Below the pieces are notes generated by a model. The model was given only the letters and a program-made list of their open reading frames with translations, had not been told where the DNA came from and made no database searches. Of a stretch of DNA of 64,000 bases, positions 20,183-32,302 are shown in pieces. The position numbers and the translations under genes were made by a program. The first letter of the stretch is position 1. Every line of letters starts with the position of its first letter. This DNA comes from Scilla litardierei (taxonomy: Eukaryota; Streptophyta; Magnoliopsida; Asparagales; Asparagaceae), in contig CM061134.1 in assembly GCA_030789695.1 (NCBI GenBank), positions 61,883,334 to 61,947,333 on the forward strand, read 5' to 3'.

Positions 20183-20350
20183 ATGTAGTGTGTACAATCA
20201 TGATGTAGTGTGTGTAGTGACATGCTATTAGGTGCCTATTATATGCTTATTTGGATGAGTATATACCTATGTGAACGACTTGCTTGGATGCATAATGTTG
20301 ACTATGATATGGCATAGTGGGTGTTATTACTTGATGGTAGTGCTATAGCT
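20183..20350 (+). mobile_element. Tekay-like LTR fragment between copia-1 and the LINE
   Basis: This stretch after copia-1 has no gene. It joins to 24852 once the LINE is removed, so it is taken as part of the host LTR. Confidence 0.4.
20342..20350. repeat. Target-site duplication of the LINE (left copy)
   Basis: GCTATAGCT precedes the LINE 3' tail and recurs at 24843-24851 beyond its truncated 5' end. Confidence 0.8.
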
Positions 20351-20511
20351 TTTTTTGACAAGTAAAAGCTATCTTTATTAACAACAAAGTATGTACAGAA
20401 GATCTACACTAGCAAGTTACAGAGGCTGATAGGAAGAGAGTGGAGGGGGCACAAGCGCCGTCACCTTCTACATCCTACTAACTACAGTAATTACAAGTGT
20501 CAAAACAAAAA

Positions 20512-23500
20512 CTAGCCAGCATCTATGAAGCCCCAATTGGAGAATGGGGAAGTATCAGAAGCTTGCTCCAAATCCATGCCTCTAAGAGAGATAATTAAAT
20601 CAGATGCAATATCCTCAAATAATTTAGTTAACCTTCGAGCCACCCCATCAAAGATCCTCTTGTTTCTCTGCTTCCAAATGTGCCAAACCATGGTTGCTAG
20701 TGCCGCTTTAGCAAGGTTACCAACAGAATCTAATTTAGCATAACGCCTTAGAATCAGATCACACACCCCTGCAAGGGTAAGAGGGATGGACCCCGTGAAA
20801 CCCAACTTAAGAACTGCCCTGGATATAATGTAGCGGGAGTAGTGACATTCAAAATATAGGTGATTGATAGACTCAGGGACATTAGCATCATAGAGAATGC
20901 AATGTTGGTCAGGAGCAATACCCCAAGAGTGGAGACGATCTCTGGTCGGCAATTTGTCGCGAATAGCTCTCAATAAAGTCAGGGACATCTTGGGTACATG
21001 CCGGGGGTACCATACAACATCGTAATAGGCAAAAACATGACCTGGGATCCGTGATCCATCCCAGGCCGCTCTGTAAGTGAATACACGGCCTGACGCCCAG
21101 GTCCAACAGTCCGAACCAACACTTAAGGAAATGGGTTGAAGGATTGGCAATAACTGCCGGATACATGCCTCATTGCGCCACCCTGCGGAAGACCAAAAAT
21201 CACTAACCTTCATCAGTTCGGTCCCAGGGGATGGGGGTAGGAGTAAGTGCAGAGGTCCCTTCGGGTGCCAATTGTCAAACCAAAAAGATGTCGAGGATCC
21301 ATCACCAATTATGCGCCTAATAAGTTTCTGGGAGATATTGCGAAACCTGAGCATGAACTTCCACGTGCCTGAATGCGTGGGTTTAGCCTTTGTAGTATAG
21401 AAATCGTTAATAACTGCCTTGTAATGCCTCCTCATGTAATTTTCCTAGACCCCATCAGTGGCAAGGAGCCTCCAAGTTAGGCGCACCCCAGAAGTCGCAT
21501 TCAGATCTTTCAGAAGCCTCAAACCCACCCCACCTTCCTTTTTAGGGACACGTAAATCCTTCCATGCCCATATGTGTAGCTTGCCCCAAATGAAATTTCT
21601 ACATGCAGAGGAGATTGTACGGATAACCGAAGGGGGAATATAGAAAGCTTCCATCCAGAATGCCACAATACCATATATAACAGAGCGGACCAATTCTATT
21701 TTACCAGTAGTAGATAGTAGAGATGAGCTCCAGCTTAGCAGCCTCTTTTTACATTTATCAACGAGGCGACTATAAACGGTAGACTTAGGGTATGTGGAAG
21801 AAAGCGGCAACCCCAAATAAGTAGTAAAGGAATTTACCAATTTAACACCCAGAATGTTAGCAAGGCCAACCGGAAGTCTAACGCCTTTACTAAAGATGGC
21901 GGCACTTTTATCCCAGTTGATGGAAAGCTCAGAATAAAGATTAAAGGTATATAAAAGCTCCTTTAGGCCATTAATGGACCGGGGATTGGCACGGCAGAAC
22001 ACCAGCAAATCATCAGCAAAAAGTATGTGTGAAATAGCTCCCACTCTTCGCATAGGCTGAATGGAACGAGTAGAGTCAGCTCTCGCCATCAGGAGTGAGA
22101 AGGCTTCCATAACAAGCACAAAAAGATAGGGGGAGAGGGGGTCTCCCTGACGGAGCCCCCTATTAGAAGAAAAATATCCTTCTGGAGAACCTTCAATTAG
22201 AACAGAGAACATTGGAGAGGAGATGCACTGTGAAATCCAGTTTATGAACCTGCTGCTGAATCCCATTTGATGTAAAAGGAAAATAATAAACTCCATGTTC
22301 ACACTATCGAAAGCTTTACACAGATCCAATTTAATACATGATCTGGCCCCCATAGGATTACTGAAATCCTGAATTAGTTCGTGGGCAATAAGGACACAAT
22401 CAAAGAGCAGCATGCCTTTCAAGAAAGCCGCCTGATTAGGGGAGATTAAGTCACAAATAACTTGCTTTAATCTGTTGCATAAAACTTTACTGATGATTTT
22501 GTAGATGACGTTGCAACAAGCGATGAGTCTATAGTCCCCTAGCCCAGAAACATTTGTATTTTTGGGGACCAGAGTTAAAAAAGTGTGATTAACATGTGGA
22601 AGCATATAACCAGAATTGAAAAAAGATAGGGTGCCAGAGATGACATCGTTACCTACAATATCCCATGAATGTTGGAAGAAGTAAGCATTAAACCCATCAG
22701 GACCAGGAGCTTTATCTTTCCCAATCTGAAAAGTGGCATTCTTAATCTCAGAAGCTGATACAGGTCTATCCATCCAATTTGTTGCCTCCGTAGTAAGTTT
22801 AAGTTTAGGGGTCAGCTGGGGGAAAACATTCCAGTAATCAACCTGATTATAGAGATTCCTGTAGAAAATTGGCGCTTCTTTCCTCAGATCATCAATAGAA
22901 GATATTCGAACCCTGTTAACATCAATTAGGTGGCAGAGATTATTCCGAGATTGCCTACACTTCATAGCGTTGTAGAAAAATTTTGAATTGCTATCCCCCA
23001 GTGGTAGCCAATTTTGACGGCTTTTTTGCCGTAGGTCCTCTTCTTCTATTTCCAAGGAGTCAGCCAATTTGAAAGCAACCAACTTTTCACGTTCATGCAA
23101 GTTTGGATCTGTACATTGGTCCATGGCCAATTGAATGATATTAAGCTCATTCCTCCAAGTGCTAGACTTCATCATCTCCTTATTATTAATAGCCCATGTT
23201 TTGATCTCCCCCTTCAAAAATTTGAGTTTGTTGACCAGACTTTGCAAAGAAGTACCCCAAGCCTGGCTAACCCAGTTATCACGCACAAACTCTTGATACC
23301 CCGAGATGGAAGTCCATGAGTTAAAAAATTTAAAAGGCTTGGGATGAGTAGGTACCTTGCTGAGGAGATACACTATCAAAGCTGAATGATCACTAGTACC
23401 AGCTGGAGTGAATTCAACATAAGATTGATGCAAGAGAACTATCCCGTCCAAATTGCAAAGAATCCGGTCCAAGCGAGCAGAAATACGTGACCGGCCAATG

Positions 23501-24105
23501 CGGCGATTGTTCCAACTCATCCTATTTCCGATACTTTTGAGCTCCATGAGCTGACACTTGCCAATACAATAATTGAATGTATCAATAGAGGGAGGATCAA
23601 CTGGGCGGCCACCAAGCTTTTCATTATTACTACGAACACAGTTGAAATCGCCTCCAACCAGCCATGTAGTATTATTGAGGATCAAAGAATCAGCAATCAG
23701 ATCGATCCAAAGAGCTAATCTAGCGTTCGGGAGATTGAGGCCATATACCGTTGTAAGGCCCATAGATAGACCTGCCGAGTTAGCAAAAATGGAAGTAATA
23801 TGTTGTGAAGAAACTGCAATAGAAGAGCAAGTCCAAACTCGTTTGTTGTAATAGATAACAATGCGGCCTCCCTTATGGGAACATCTATTGTCCACACTGT
23901 CCCAATCCTTTTCAAAGCACTTAGACAATTTAGCCGCATTGCACAATTCAACTTTAGTTTCCAGCAAGCAGACAATAGAGGGATTGTACTTACATATCCG
24001 ATGCTTAAGATCGACTCTGCGCGAAGTGTTGTTAAGGCCTCGAGAATTCCAGAAGAGAACAGTCATCAAGAAGATTGAGAAGGAGCATGGCCCGAGAGCC
24101 TGCAA
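20512..24105 (-). pseudogene. LINE ORF2: endonuclease-reverse transcriptase (one stop)
   Basis: About 1,198 codons in one frame with a single in-frame TAG at 21445-21447. Domains in order: AP endonuclease-like (FWNSRGLNNTSRR, LETKV, LVGGDFNCV, GTSDHSAL); reverse transcriptase (KDKAPGPDGFNAYFFQ, CIKLDLCKAFDSV, RQGDPLSPYLFVLVMEA and the catalytic FADDLLVF); then, after the stop, a zinc-binding RT tail (zf-RVT) with PKMSLTLLRAIRDKLPTRDR and a Cys/His cluster C..L...ESINHLYFEC. No RNase H domain is seen. ORF2 makes the DNA copy at the nicked target. The start overlaps the ORF1 end by about 40 bases. Confidence 0.9.
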
Positions 24106-24842
24106 CTACGCCTGATAGCAGAGGGTGAGACATTGGTAGATTTGGAATTGGGATGTGTTGCTAGAGCTCGCAGTGAATTGTGTTCCAGGACCCATTCCAG
24201 ATTAGCGAAGGTAGGACTTGAAGGGCACTCAATGTCATCCGCAGGTTGGGGAAGTGCCGTAGACGTATTCTGCTTGCCAGGAGACAAAAGATTAGGTACT
24301 GAAGGTGTTAGGGCAGAGGCTGTTGCCCTCAAAATGTCGGCTGAGCTCTCCCCCGTGAGCCGCTTGTGGATCACATCACTCAGCCCCATCGATTGTAAAG
24401 AGGCGCTGCTTTCCCCCACCTCAAAACAGACCGAATTGGTGATGTCTTCAACCAATACAGGACTAGGGATCACGCCCTCCTTCAAATTAGCGACAGAGCT
24501 AATGTCAACTTGAGATGGAACTCTAGACGTGTTGGCATTCCTATTGTCTGATGGCTTGGGCTCAGAAATTCCCACAGCCGTATCTGATACAGCAGCATTC
24601 CCCGGACACGTATCCTGTGGAACCAAAGGATGTGAATCCGATTGGATTGAAGGGGGCTCATTGTCTAACTTGCATGGACATTACGAGTCAAGATGCCCAA
24701 AGCATGCACAATCACTACATCGAGGTGGCTCCCCCTCGTACTTGACATCTACGGTGATCGTGGACTGGCCTTCTACATCAACCAGTACTCTCCTTTGAAG
24801 CGGGGAGCTAGCATCAACTTCAACTAAACAACGAGCGTAGGA
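24066..24842 (-). pseudogene. LINE ORF1, C-terminal part
   Basis: Truncated at its 5' end. It reads YARCLVEVDAS, RRVLVDVEG and PPRCSDCACFGHLDS, then a stop where the last Cys of a CCHC knuckle (C-x2-C-x4-H-x4-C) should follow. A Ser/Pro-rich tail runs to 24066. It resembles the DUF4283 plus zf-CCHC_4 proteins that serve as ORF1 in plant L1 elements and bind RNA. Confidence 0.75.
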
Positions 24843-24851
24843 GCTATAGCT

Positions 24852-27817
24852 ATTGTAGTGTATTATTATTGTGTGTGTATCGTAGGCTATGTGGTGTAAT
24901 AGTAATGCTTGGTTAATATTGTGTATTATTATTATTAATTGTGTTTTGTTATTATTCTTATTCTTATTATTGTTATATTATGGATGATCCTTTTAAGTGA
25001 TGGCATAATTGTATTTAAGTATGGTGCATATTAATGTTAGTGTGTTATAATAGTGTAACTTAATGGGTGATTCTTTAATATGTAGTATTTTGTAAAGTAT
25101 CTTATTAATGTGGTGTATTTGATTAATGTAGTGTATGGTAATGTATTAATGATGGATGGCCTTGTTCTATTTAAGAGTGTGGTGTGTGTATTTAAGAAGA
25201 GGGACTGTGTAGAGAGAAGGTTTATTAGTAATTAAGTAAGGTGTGTGCTTTAGGGAAGAGGGCGTGTGCTAAGTAGTTGGACTATTCCAACATGGTAGCA
25301 CAAGAGATACGTATGGATTAAAGAATAAAGGGATGTGTGGGCAAAGAAATCCTCATGGATAAGTAATGGATTTAAGGAAAAAATAAAAGAAAAAAATAAA
25401 AGAGGAAAATGACAAATGATGGAAGAGTGGAGAAGAATTGAGAAAACCCACTCATTATTAACCCTTATCTCTATCTTTTCTCCATCATCCCCTAACAGTT
25501 TCGTTCTCCCCCTCTTCCCTCTCCTTTTGCTCCATTTTTTCAAGGAAAATCTCATATTTTCTCTCCTTTAGTTCCATGGTTCAAGGTGCATGCAAGAGGG
25601 TTTAGTTAGAGCTTTTAAAGAGAAGTATAAAGGAGAAGTTCTTAAGCAAGATGGAGGCTTTTGGGTGGAGCTTTGAGGGGGTTGTTCTTGGAGTTTTTCA
25701 AGAGGAGAATGAAGCTCATGAGAGGTAGGAATCCCTCTTTTATCTCATGTCACTTGCATTTGCCCATTTCTTTGCAAAAAGTTGTTGATGTTTTGTTTTC
25801 AGAATTTCCTACAGAATTGATCCATGTTAATCTGTATATACTGCTTAGTGTTAATTGAAATAAATTCTGAAAAATTATATTTGAGTAGATCATGAAATTC
25901 TGGCCAAATGTCAAATAGGATGTCAAGTATGTTTATGGCCAACATCTAGGGTTAATTCGGCTTGCTATGTAAATAGCAGAAATCTGCCAATTTGAACATC
26001 CTTCACTAACTTAGCCATATTTGCTACATCACTTATCCTAATTAGGTGTTTTAGGACATTTTGGATTTCTACTCTTCATGATACACAATTTTCATGTCTT
26101 ACACTTCATGCATATCCAACAGTAACTATGAGTAATTTATTGAGTAAGTTGCTACAGTTTTCTATTTTTCTGCAGAATTTTTATTTGTTACTAGTTTGGT
26201 CACCATAATTCACACACTCATGATGATTTTCTGAAAATTGGTAAGGAATGTAAATTGTTAGATTTACAACTTTCATTAAACAACTTTTGTCAAATTCCCA
26301 GTGCAAATTGAAGAGACATGGCCATTTGTTGTGACTGCCTGCATTTTCCAGCTAACTGGATCATTTCAACGAGATGTTGAAATATGCATTGTTGCCACTA
26401 ATACCCTTATTGTCCATAATTGTTGTTATTACATGAAAGGAAGTTTGATTGGTGTAATATGCTATTAAATTGCTATTGTGATTGTGATGTTGTACATGAT
26501 GCATATCATGTATTTATAGAATGCCTAATGACGGCAAGTGCAAGAATTGTGATGTTGGGGACACATGTATGGCATGGTCTGGCATGGAATGTGATGGGGA
26601 TTGATGTGTGGTATTATAAAGGGCATGTTACTAGGTGCATGACCCTATTTGTTGTGACAGACAGAGATGTTAAATGTAAGATATTGAAATTTGTAAAACC
26701 ATGCCAATTTGATCCCCATTATATTCAAAATGACGTTAAAATGAAATCTTGGATGTCTCAATCCTCTCTAAAGAGGGTGAGCAACAAATGGGGATATTGT
26801 AGGAAAACTGAGTATCGGATAGGCATAAGGACTGGACTTGCTTTGGGTTGGTTCACTCGCACTCCTTTTGTAACAGTGTATCTGTGGTAGTGGGCAGAGT
26901 TGCATAAAAAGAAAAGAAAAGAAAAGAATGGCTTCTTTTGTAACAGCGTATCTGTGGGAGTCAAGAAAAGAATGGCTTCTTTTATGACATTGTATCGGGG
27001 GGAATCATTTCTTCCACCCACCTTACTGGGTGAGGTCCAGTTTCTTTTGTTCCACTCGATACCCAGATTTTTAAAGCACAAGACTAATTAAATAAATAAA
27101 TTATTTAACTTTGTGGTTCTTGTAACTTTGCCTCAACGTTGCACTTGTGGTTGTTAATTTCCTTTAAATAGTTCTTGTTGTTGTTCATGCAATTATTGTA
27201 ACCCCTCCCCTCTTATACCATTTGCTATTGTTGTGTTGTTGCTATTGTAGTCTCTTTTACTTTGAGTCCCCGTGTTTCTGCCAGGACATGCCATTATGTT
27301 ATTGCATCATCTTCTGTACATGCACGTAGTTGCATTTTAGGATGTGGCATTTGAGGTGAAGATTGGATATCCTACTGGGTCACGCATTGACGTACCCCAC
27401 AGTTGACTTTTCAGGTTGTGGAGTTGGTTGCAGGAGCTGGAGTTATGGTTGAGGAATTGAGTGTACGATTAGGTTGTGAGGGAAGAGGAGAGGTCTTGTA
27501 CACTTTTGGATTTCTTTGGAGTGAGTTGTTGTTCTATAGATGTTGTATATAAAGAAAAGATGTGCATGGACATAGTTATTAATATCAGTATTCTTGACTG
27601 TCTCAGTGTTTCTTTGTAATTGTTGTTTGTGCCTCTGTATTGTTGTGTGTTGTTCTCTGTGTTGGTTATGGGAACAACGCAGATACTATCCCAGTAGTGC
27701 GTAGTGGTCTGCCGGTTTCTTTGTATCCTTTCTTTTCTCCCTTTGTAAAACCCGCCTCTTTGGAAACATCTAGGATGGATTCATACATCCCGGGTATCCT
27801 GGGGAGCGGGGCATTAC
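24852..27817 (+). mobile_element. Tekay/Del-like 5' LTR, main part
   Basis: It ends GGGGCATTACA at 27817, as in chromovirus LTRs. A TATATAAA at 27546-27553 would leave about 240 bp of R-U5. The first 400 bp are rich in GTATTATTAT. A 45-bp imperfect tandem duplication around AATGGCTTCTTTT and TAACAGCGTATCTGTGG lies at about 26866-26995. No coding sequence is recognised. Confidence 0.6.
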
Positions 27818-28397
27818 ATTTAGTGGCCCATACAGGTTACCGCACTGTGGTTGTGTAAGGGTAGTGCATGTAGTGTTTTGAGGGTAGCTGAGTCTTAAGG
27901 TGTGTAGGAGTCCAGCCTTATGATAGAGCTCTAACATTAGAAGTCAATGTGTAAGGTCCCAGAGGGTAGACATGGATAGTTGGATGTGTATACATATGTA
28001 TGTATGGTTATGCATGCATGTATTGTATGTCTATGATTGACTATATCTGTGTGATATATTAGAGTACGTAAGTGCAGTTATAGCTTTATGTCGGCTATTA
28101 TTCTGTCTACTTATATGACTACGTTTCATTGTAGTTGAGATTTGAAGTATATGGTTGAACTATGAGTTATATGAATAGTAAAGCTATTCTGTTGATTAAG
28201 ATGTATGTGTTGTGTGTGTGTGTGTGTGTGTGTGTGTAAGTAAATGGTGTGTTGTATATGTATAATGTGTAGGTCAGTGTAAGGATCTTTGTGTCCCACC
28301 CATGTTTGAGTGGACATACTCTGGGTATACCAGCATATTATGTTTGTCTATTGTATTGTATATGCATATGTGATGATAAACTTGATATGTATACATG
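27818..28397 (+). mobile_element. Tekay-like leader, truncated
   Basis: It starts TTTAGTGGCCC, where TTTAGTGGTATCAGAG would be expected for a tRNA-Met site, so the PBS is altered. The GAGTCTTAAGG...GTGTAGGAGTCCAGCC stretch resembles leaders of Del/Tekay elements as I recall them. No gag is reached before the Helitron end at 28398. A (TG)n microsatellite is at 28214-28238. Confidence 0.5.
28214..28238. repeat. (TG)n microsatellite
   Basis: About 12 TG units. Confidence 0.9.
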
Positions 28398-30007
28398 CTA
28401 GCGAATACCCGTGCCCAAGGGTACGGTTCATTTAAATATTCCCCATTCAAAATCTTGGACGCCCTAATTTTAAACAAACAAACAATAAATATTAGGTCCC
28501 ATCCAAAGTCTTAGTTCCCCAAAATTTAGGTCCCCTCAAGAGATTTTAGTTCTCACATTGTTTAATTACTCACAAAATTTTTAGTCACTGACAAAAATGC
28601 TAGTCGCCCAATATGTAGTTCGTTTCTAAATTTTTTTGTAAAGTTTGTTGCATTTCTCCCACATTTTTAGACAAAATATTCTATAAAGATGTGAGCTAAA
28701 AACATGTTACATTATTAAGATACATGAACAAACAGAAAAATAAAGATGAACGTAAAAATTAGCCATGTCACCAAAACCTAAGAGTGCAGAAGTTGGCAGC
28801 ATTGATCAGATTCTGTGCATTAGCCATGTCACCACGTTCCCCCCAATCACATCCAACCATGAAAACAATTGCACTTGGTGAAGTAAAAACACCATGCAAG
28901 CAACTATTAAAATTTACATTTCTAACATAAAAAAGTAGCACCTTAATAATGTTACACAAAAGTAATATAGATCCAGTTCTATTAGTCTAAGCCAAGTAGT
29001 TCCATAATAATATTTACATTTGTTACATCAAAAATACATCTGTTACATCAAAGCTGTTAATACACAATCCATCATGGTTCAACAGGAAACTTCCTCTTCA
29101 TTACATTATAAAGGGAATGCGTGTCAATCTCAATCCAACATCGTGTGTCATCTGGATGCACAATAACCTAGGTAAATTAAAAACATAAATTGGTTAGAGA
29201 AATAAAGAAATATGTGATAATATTAATAATTTAAAGTTAAAAACATTTTTACCTTATGTGGGGGGGGAGCATAGGTGGACGTGCTTTATGGACCCAATCA
29301 AGCTCCTTAAGAACTAACTTCCAATTTTATAACACAAACGATATGTTGATATTCAATGAAAATGATATTGTGGGAATAAAATTCTAATATTTTTTACATT
29401 ACCTCCATAACACATGTTTCTGGTGCATCAATATTCCCTCACCTGTGCATCTACAATTCTTTTTGCATCTTACTGAAAATAATAATAATAATAATAATTT
29501 ACTAACTTAAAAAGTCTTAATATGTATTGGTCAGCATATTTGTCCCACCAAATTCTTATATAATCACGCAACTTGACAACTATATTATTTTGAGCAAGTA
29601 ACACAACATATAAGAATAAAAAATATTTAGAAATCAAATAAAATGAAATAAAATATATAGTAAAAAGGTATGATTAAAGACTTACAGTTTTATACAAATC
29701 TGCATCCACCTGTATAAAAATACAAACAAATATTTTAGCTAACCATTCATATTGAAAGATGCATATTGAAAGAAATAATAATGCAAAAAATGATTTTTAC
29801 TGAAGTTAAAAATTTGTTACATTGCCATATATAGTGATGCCAATCTACATTATGCAGCTAGGGGTTGTATAATAATGGTGTACCTATATGTTAGACAACA
29901 ATCAATAAATAATTTTTTTAAAGAATGACTAAATGAATAAAATAAATAGAACTATTTACAGAAAAAATTTAAAAAACTAACTTACAATATTAAGTATATA
30001 TTGAAAT
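28398..30007 (-). other. Helitron 3' region without a recognised gene
   Basis: AT-rich (often over 70%) sequence downstream of the helicase stop. One short sense peptide, HPDDTRCWIEIDTHSLYN and onward, is open at about 29072-29170 and ends at TGA. I cannot assign it. The remainder shows no coding signal. Confidence 0.5.
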
Positions 30008-30785
30008 TTATAGCAAAACATCTGGATAAACGACGTTTAATGTTTTATTTGAATCGGTCGGAAGAAGGACGCTTACACGATCAAAAGATGTGACCGTGAA
30101 AGTGCCACATACAGATGTCCATGACTGAAAACTGGGGTCCGAAAATCAACTCCAACGAACTTTACAGATTGTCCTTAGGCTTTATTAATTGTCATGGCAT
30201 AAGTTACACGGACAGGAAACTGCCGTCTTGTCATATGAAATGGTAATGTTGTAGCCGATGGTGACAAAGATATTCTTGGAATAAACACAAAACTACTAGC
30301 TTTATCCCCATTTAAAATTTGAGCTTCAATGACACGTGATGCACATCTGACAACCAACAATCGAGTGCCATTGTAGAGCCCGTCTTTAGGTCCAATATTT
30401 TGTAATAAAATAATAGGACAACCCACCTTAAGATCAGTTTAAATTGTGGCAACCCTGGAAGATCCAAAGAGTTTATGAACTCAATTGGATATCGATTTAT
30501 AATGGTTGGGTCGGTTTCTTTATTTTCAGACAGGATGTCTGCAGCGAGATACGTAATCTTTTGTCCCGGAAATATGTGTAATGCAGCAGTATTTATAAAA
30601 GCAACATCATCATTCTGTGCAGAAAGAATTATTCGCTCAGTAAGGTATGGCGGAGTCACTACACCCTCAATATCAAGCTGCGATAAATTCGAAGTAATAA
30701 CTCTTTTAAATCCTTGCACCTGAATATGTGAGAAGGAAGTTCTAACACTTCTGTAGGATTTGTACCAACCTAATACATATATAGA

Positions 30786-31673
30786 CTAGTCATAACCCGT
30801 GCCCGCAGGCACGGTTCATTTAAGATTTTCCCATGCGAAATCTTTGTTCCCCGATTTTTTTTTCAAAACCAAAATTTAAAAGAAAAACAAATTAGCTTAC
30901 AATATTTAGCGGCACAGGCGCCTTCGGCGTGGGTGCCTACGGTGCGGAACAACAAATTCAGCGCATGCGCCTTCGACACAGAACACCAAATTCGACGTGG
31001 GTGCCTTCGGCACAGAACAACAAATTCGACGTAAAACAACAATTTCGACGCAGGTGCCTTAGACGCGGAATAACAAATCAGCGTTAAAAAATGGCACGGG
31101 CGCCTTCGGCTCGGAACAACAAATTCAGCGCATGCACTTTCGACACAGAAAACCAAATTCGATGTGGGTGCCTTCGGCGCAGAACAACAAATTCGACGTA
31201 AAACAACAATTTCGGTGCGGGTGCCTTAGGCGCGGAACAACAAATCAGCGTTAAAAAATTTAGGGGGCGCCTTCGGCGCGGGCGCGACTTCATATACGTA
31301 TAATCCGTGCCCGTGGGACACTGTTCATTTAAAAATCTTGGACCCACTAATTTTAAACAAACATCAATAATTATTTGTTTCCCCTGAAATATCAGCAGAT
31401 GTGATCGAAATTTTACAGGGTTTTGCAACGCGGATCAATGAGTTGGCAGCATCTCCCGCATTCATTCTCCCACAGCTCGCGTTCATTTCCAAGATGAGAT
31501 TGTGTGTGTGCACAACATTTTTTTCATAACTAATATTAAAAGGCAATTCCTAATTTCAATGTTTTTGTGTATTCCAAACAAATTTCTCTTCAACCCAAAA
31601 ATTTCCCTCCAAAACTTGATGTGACATTGCCACATAGGACAAATTCAAAATCTGCCCTCAATTGTAATATAGA
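30786..31673 (-). mobile_element. Nested non-autonomous Helitron, 888 bp
   Basis: On the minus strand it starts TCTATATTACAATTGAGG at 31673, after host A. It ends with hairpin arms CCGTGCC and GGCACGG, then TTATGACTAG at 30786, followed by host T. This A^TC...CTAG^T layout is the Helitron rule. It sits inside the helicase pseudogene. A second hairpin at about 31305-31322, followed by sequence like that next to the host Helitron end (AATCTTGGAC, TAATTTTAAACAAACA), marks an older 3' end inside it. Confidence 0.75.
30909..31278. repeat. Minisatellite of GGTGCCTTCGGCGC units
   Basis: Units of about 30-36 bp built on GCGGGTGCCTTCGGCGC and GGAACAACAAATTCGACG form a higher-order repeat of about 180 bp, present twice (from about 30909 and about 31093), plus a partial third start at 31262. 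It is GC-rich in an AT-rich surrounding, and each unit has a small dyad (GCGCCTTCGGCGC). Confidence 0.85.
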
Positions 31674-31704
31674 TATAATTTAAGTTAAGGAATAGCTAAG
31701 ATAA

Positions 31705-31975
31705 GGCATTCTCAACAGATGAGCTATTTAACCGCATATTCTGATCCAAGATCAAAACTTGTACAGAGCACCATAATACATATCGTCTCAATGAGACACC
31801 AACAATTTCTTCTCGAACCCCCTTTCGTATGACGGTCAAGATTTGTCGGAAACCCACACCAAAAACAACCGTAATACCACCAAACGCTCTGTTGTTATCA
31901 CAAATATCTTGTAATGATCGATCCATTGCCTCAACATAGTGCCGATGTAGCATAGGTACTTCATCACATATTATA
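31705..31975 (-). repeat. Duplicated helicase segment, copy 1 (diverged)
   Basis: About 270 bp matching 32034-32302, with a period near 329 bp. It encodes [17 protein letters not shown], where the Walker B Asp is Gly. Confidence 0.85.
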
Positions 31976-32033
31976 TTGCAAAATTAAATTAGGCATGAAA
32001 TAAAATACCTCCAAAATAAATTTTGCAAAATTT

Positions 32034-32302
32034 GCATTCTCAATAGATGAGTTATTTAACCGCATATTCTGATCCAAGATCAAAACTTGTACAGAGCACC
32101 ATAATACAGATTGTCTCAATGAGGCACCAACAATTTCTTCTCGAACCCCATTTGGTATGACTGGCAAGATTTGTCGGAAATCCACACCAAGAACAACAGT
32201 AATACCACCAAACGCTCTGTTGTTATCACAAATATCTTGTAATGATCGATCCACTGCCTCAACACAGTGACGATGTTGCATAGGTACTTCATCCCATATT
32301 AT
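32034..32302 (-). repeat. Duplicated helicase segment, copy 2 (closer to consensus)
   Basis: It encodes [17 protein letters not shown] with the Walker B Asp intact, so it is probably the original. Confidence 0.85.

Larger units (their letters stand above)
20351..24842 (-). mobile_element. L1-like LINE, 5'-truncated
   Basis: Sense is minus. The 3' end is a short run of T on plus (A on sense) at 20351-20356, and the 5' end is truncated inside ORF1 at 24842. A 9-bp TSD, GCTATAGCT, flanks it. It carries the C-terminal part of ORF1 and a nearly whole ORF2. Confidence 0.85.

Noticed and set aside
28126..28317. Thr/His-rich frame on minus
   Set aside because: Translation of the (TG)n microsatellite.
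28398..30007. Captured host gene in the Helitron 3' region
   Set aside because: The only open peptide (29072-29170) is short and unassigned, which is not enough to claim gene capture.
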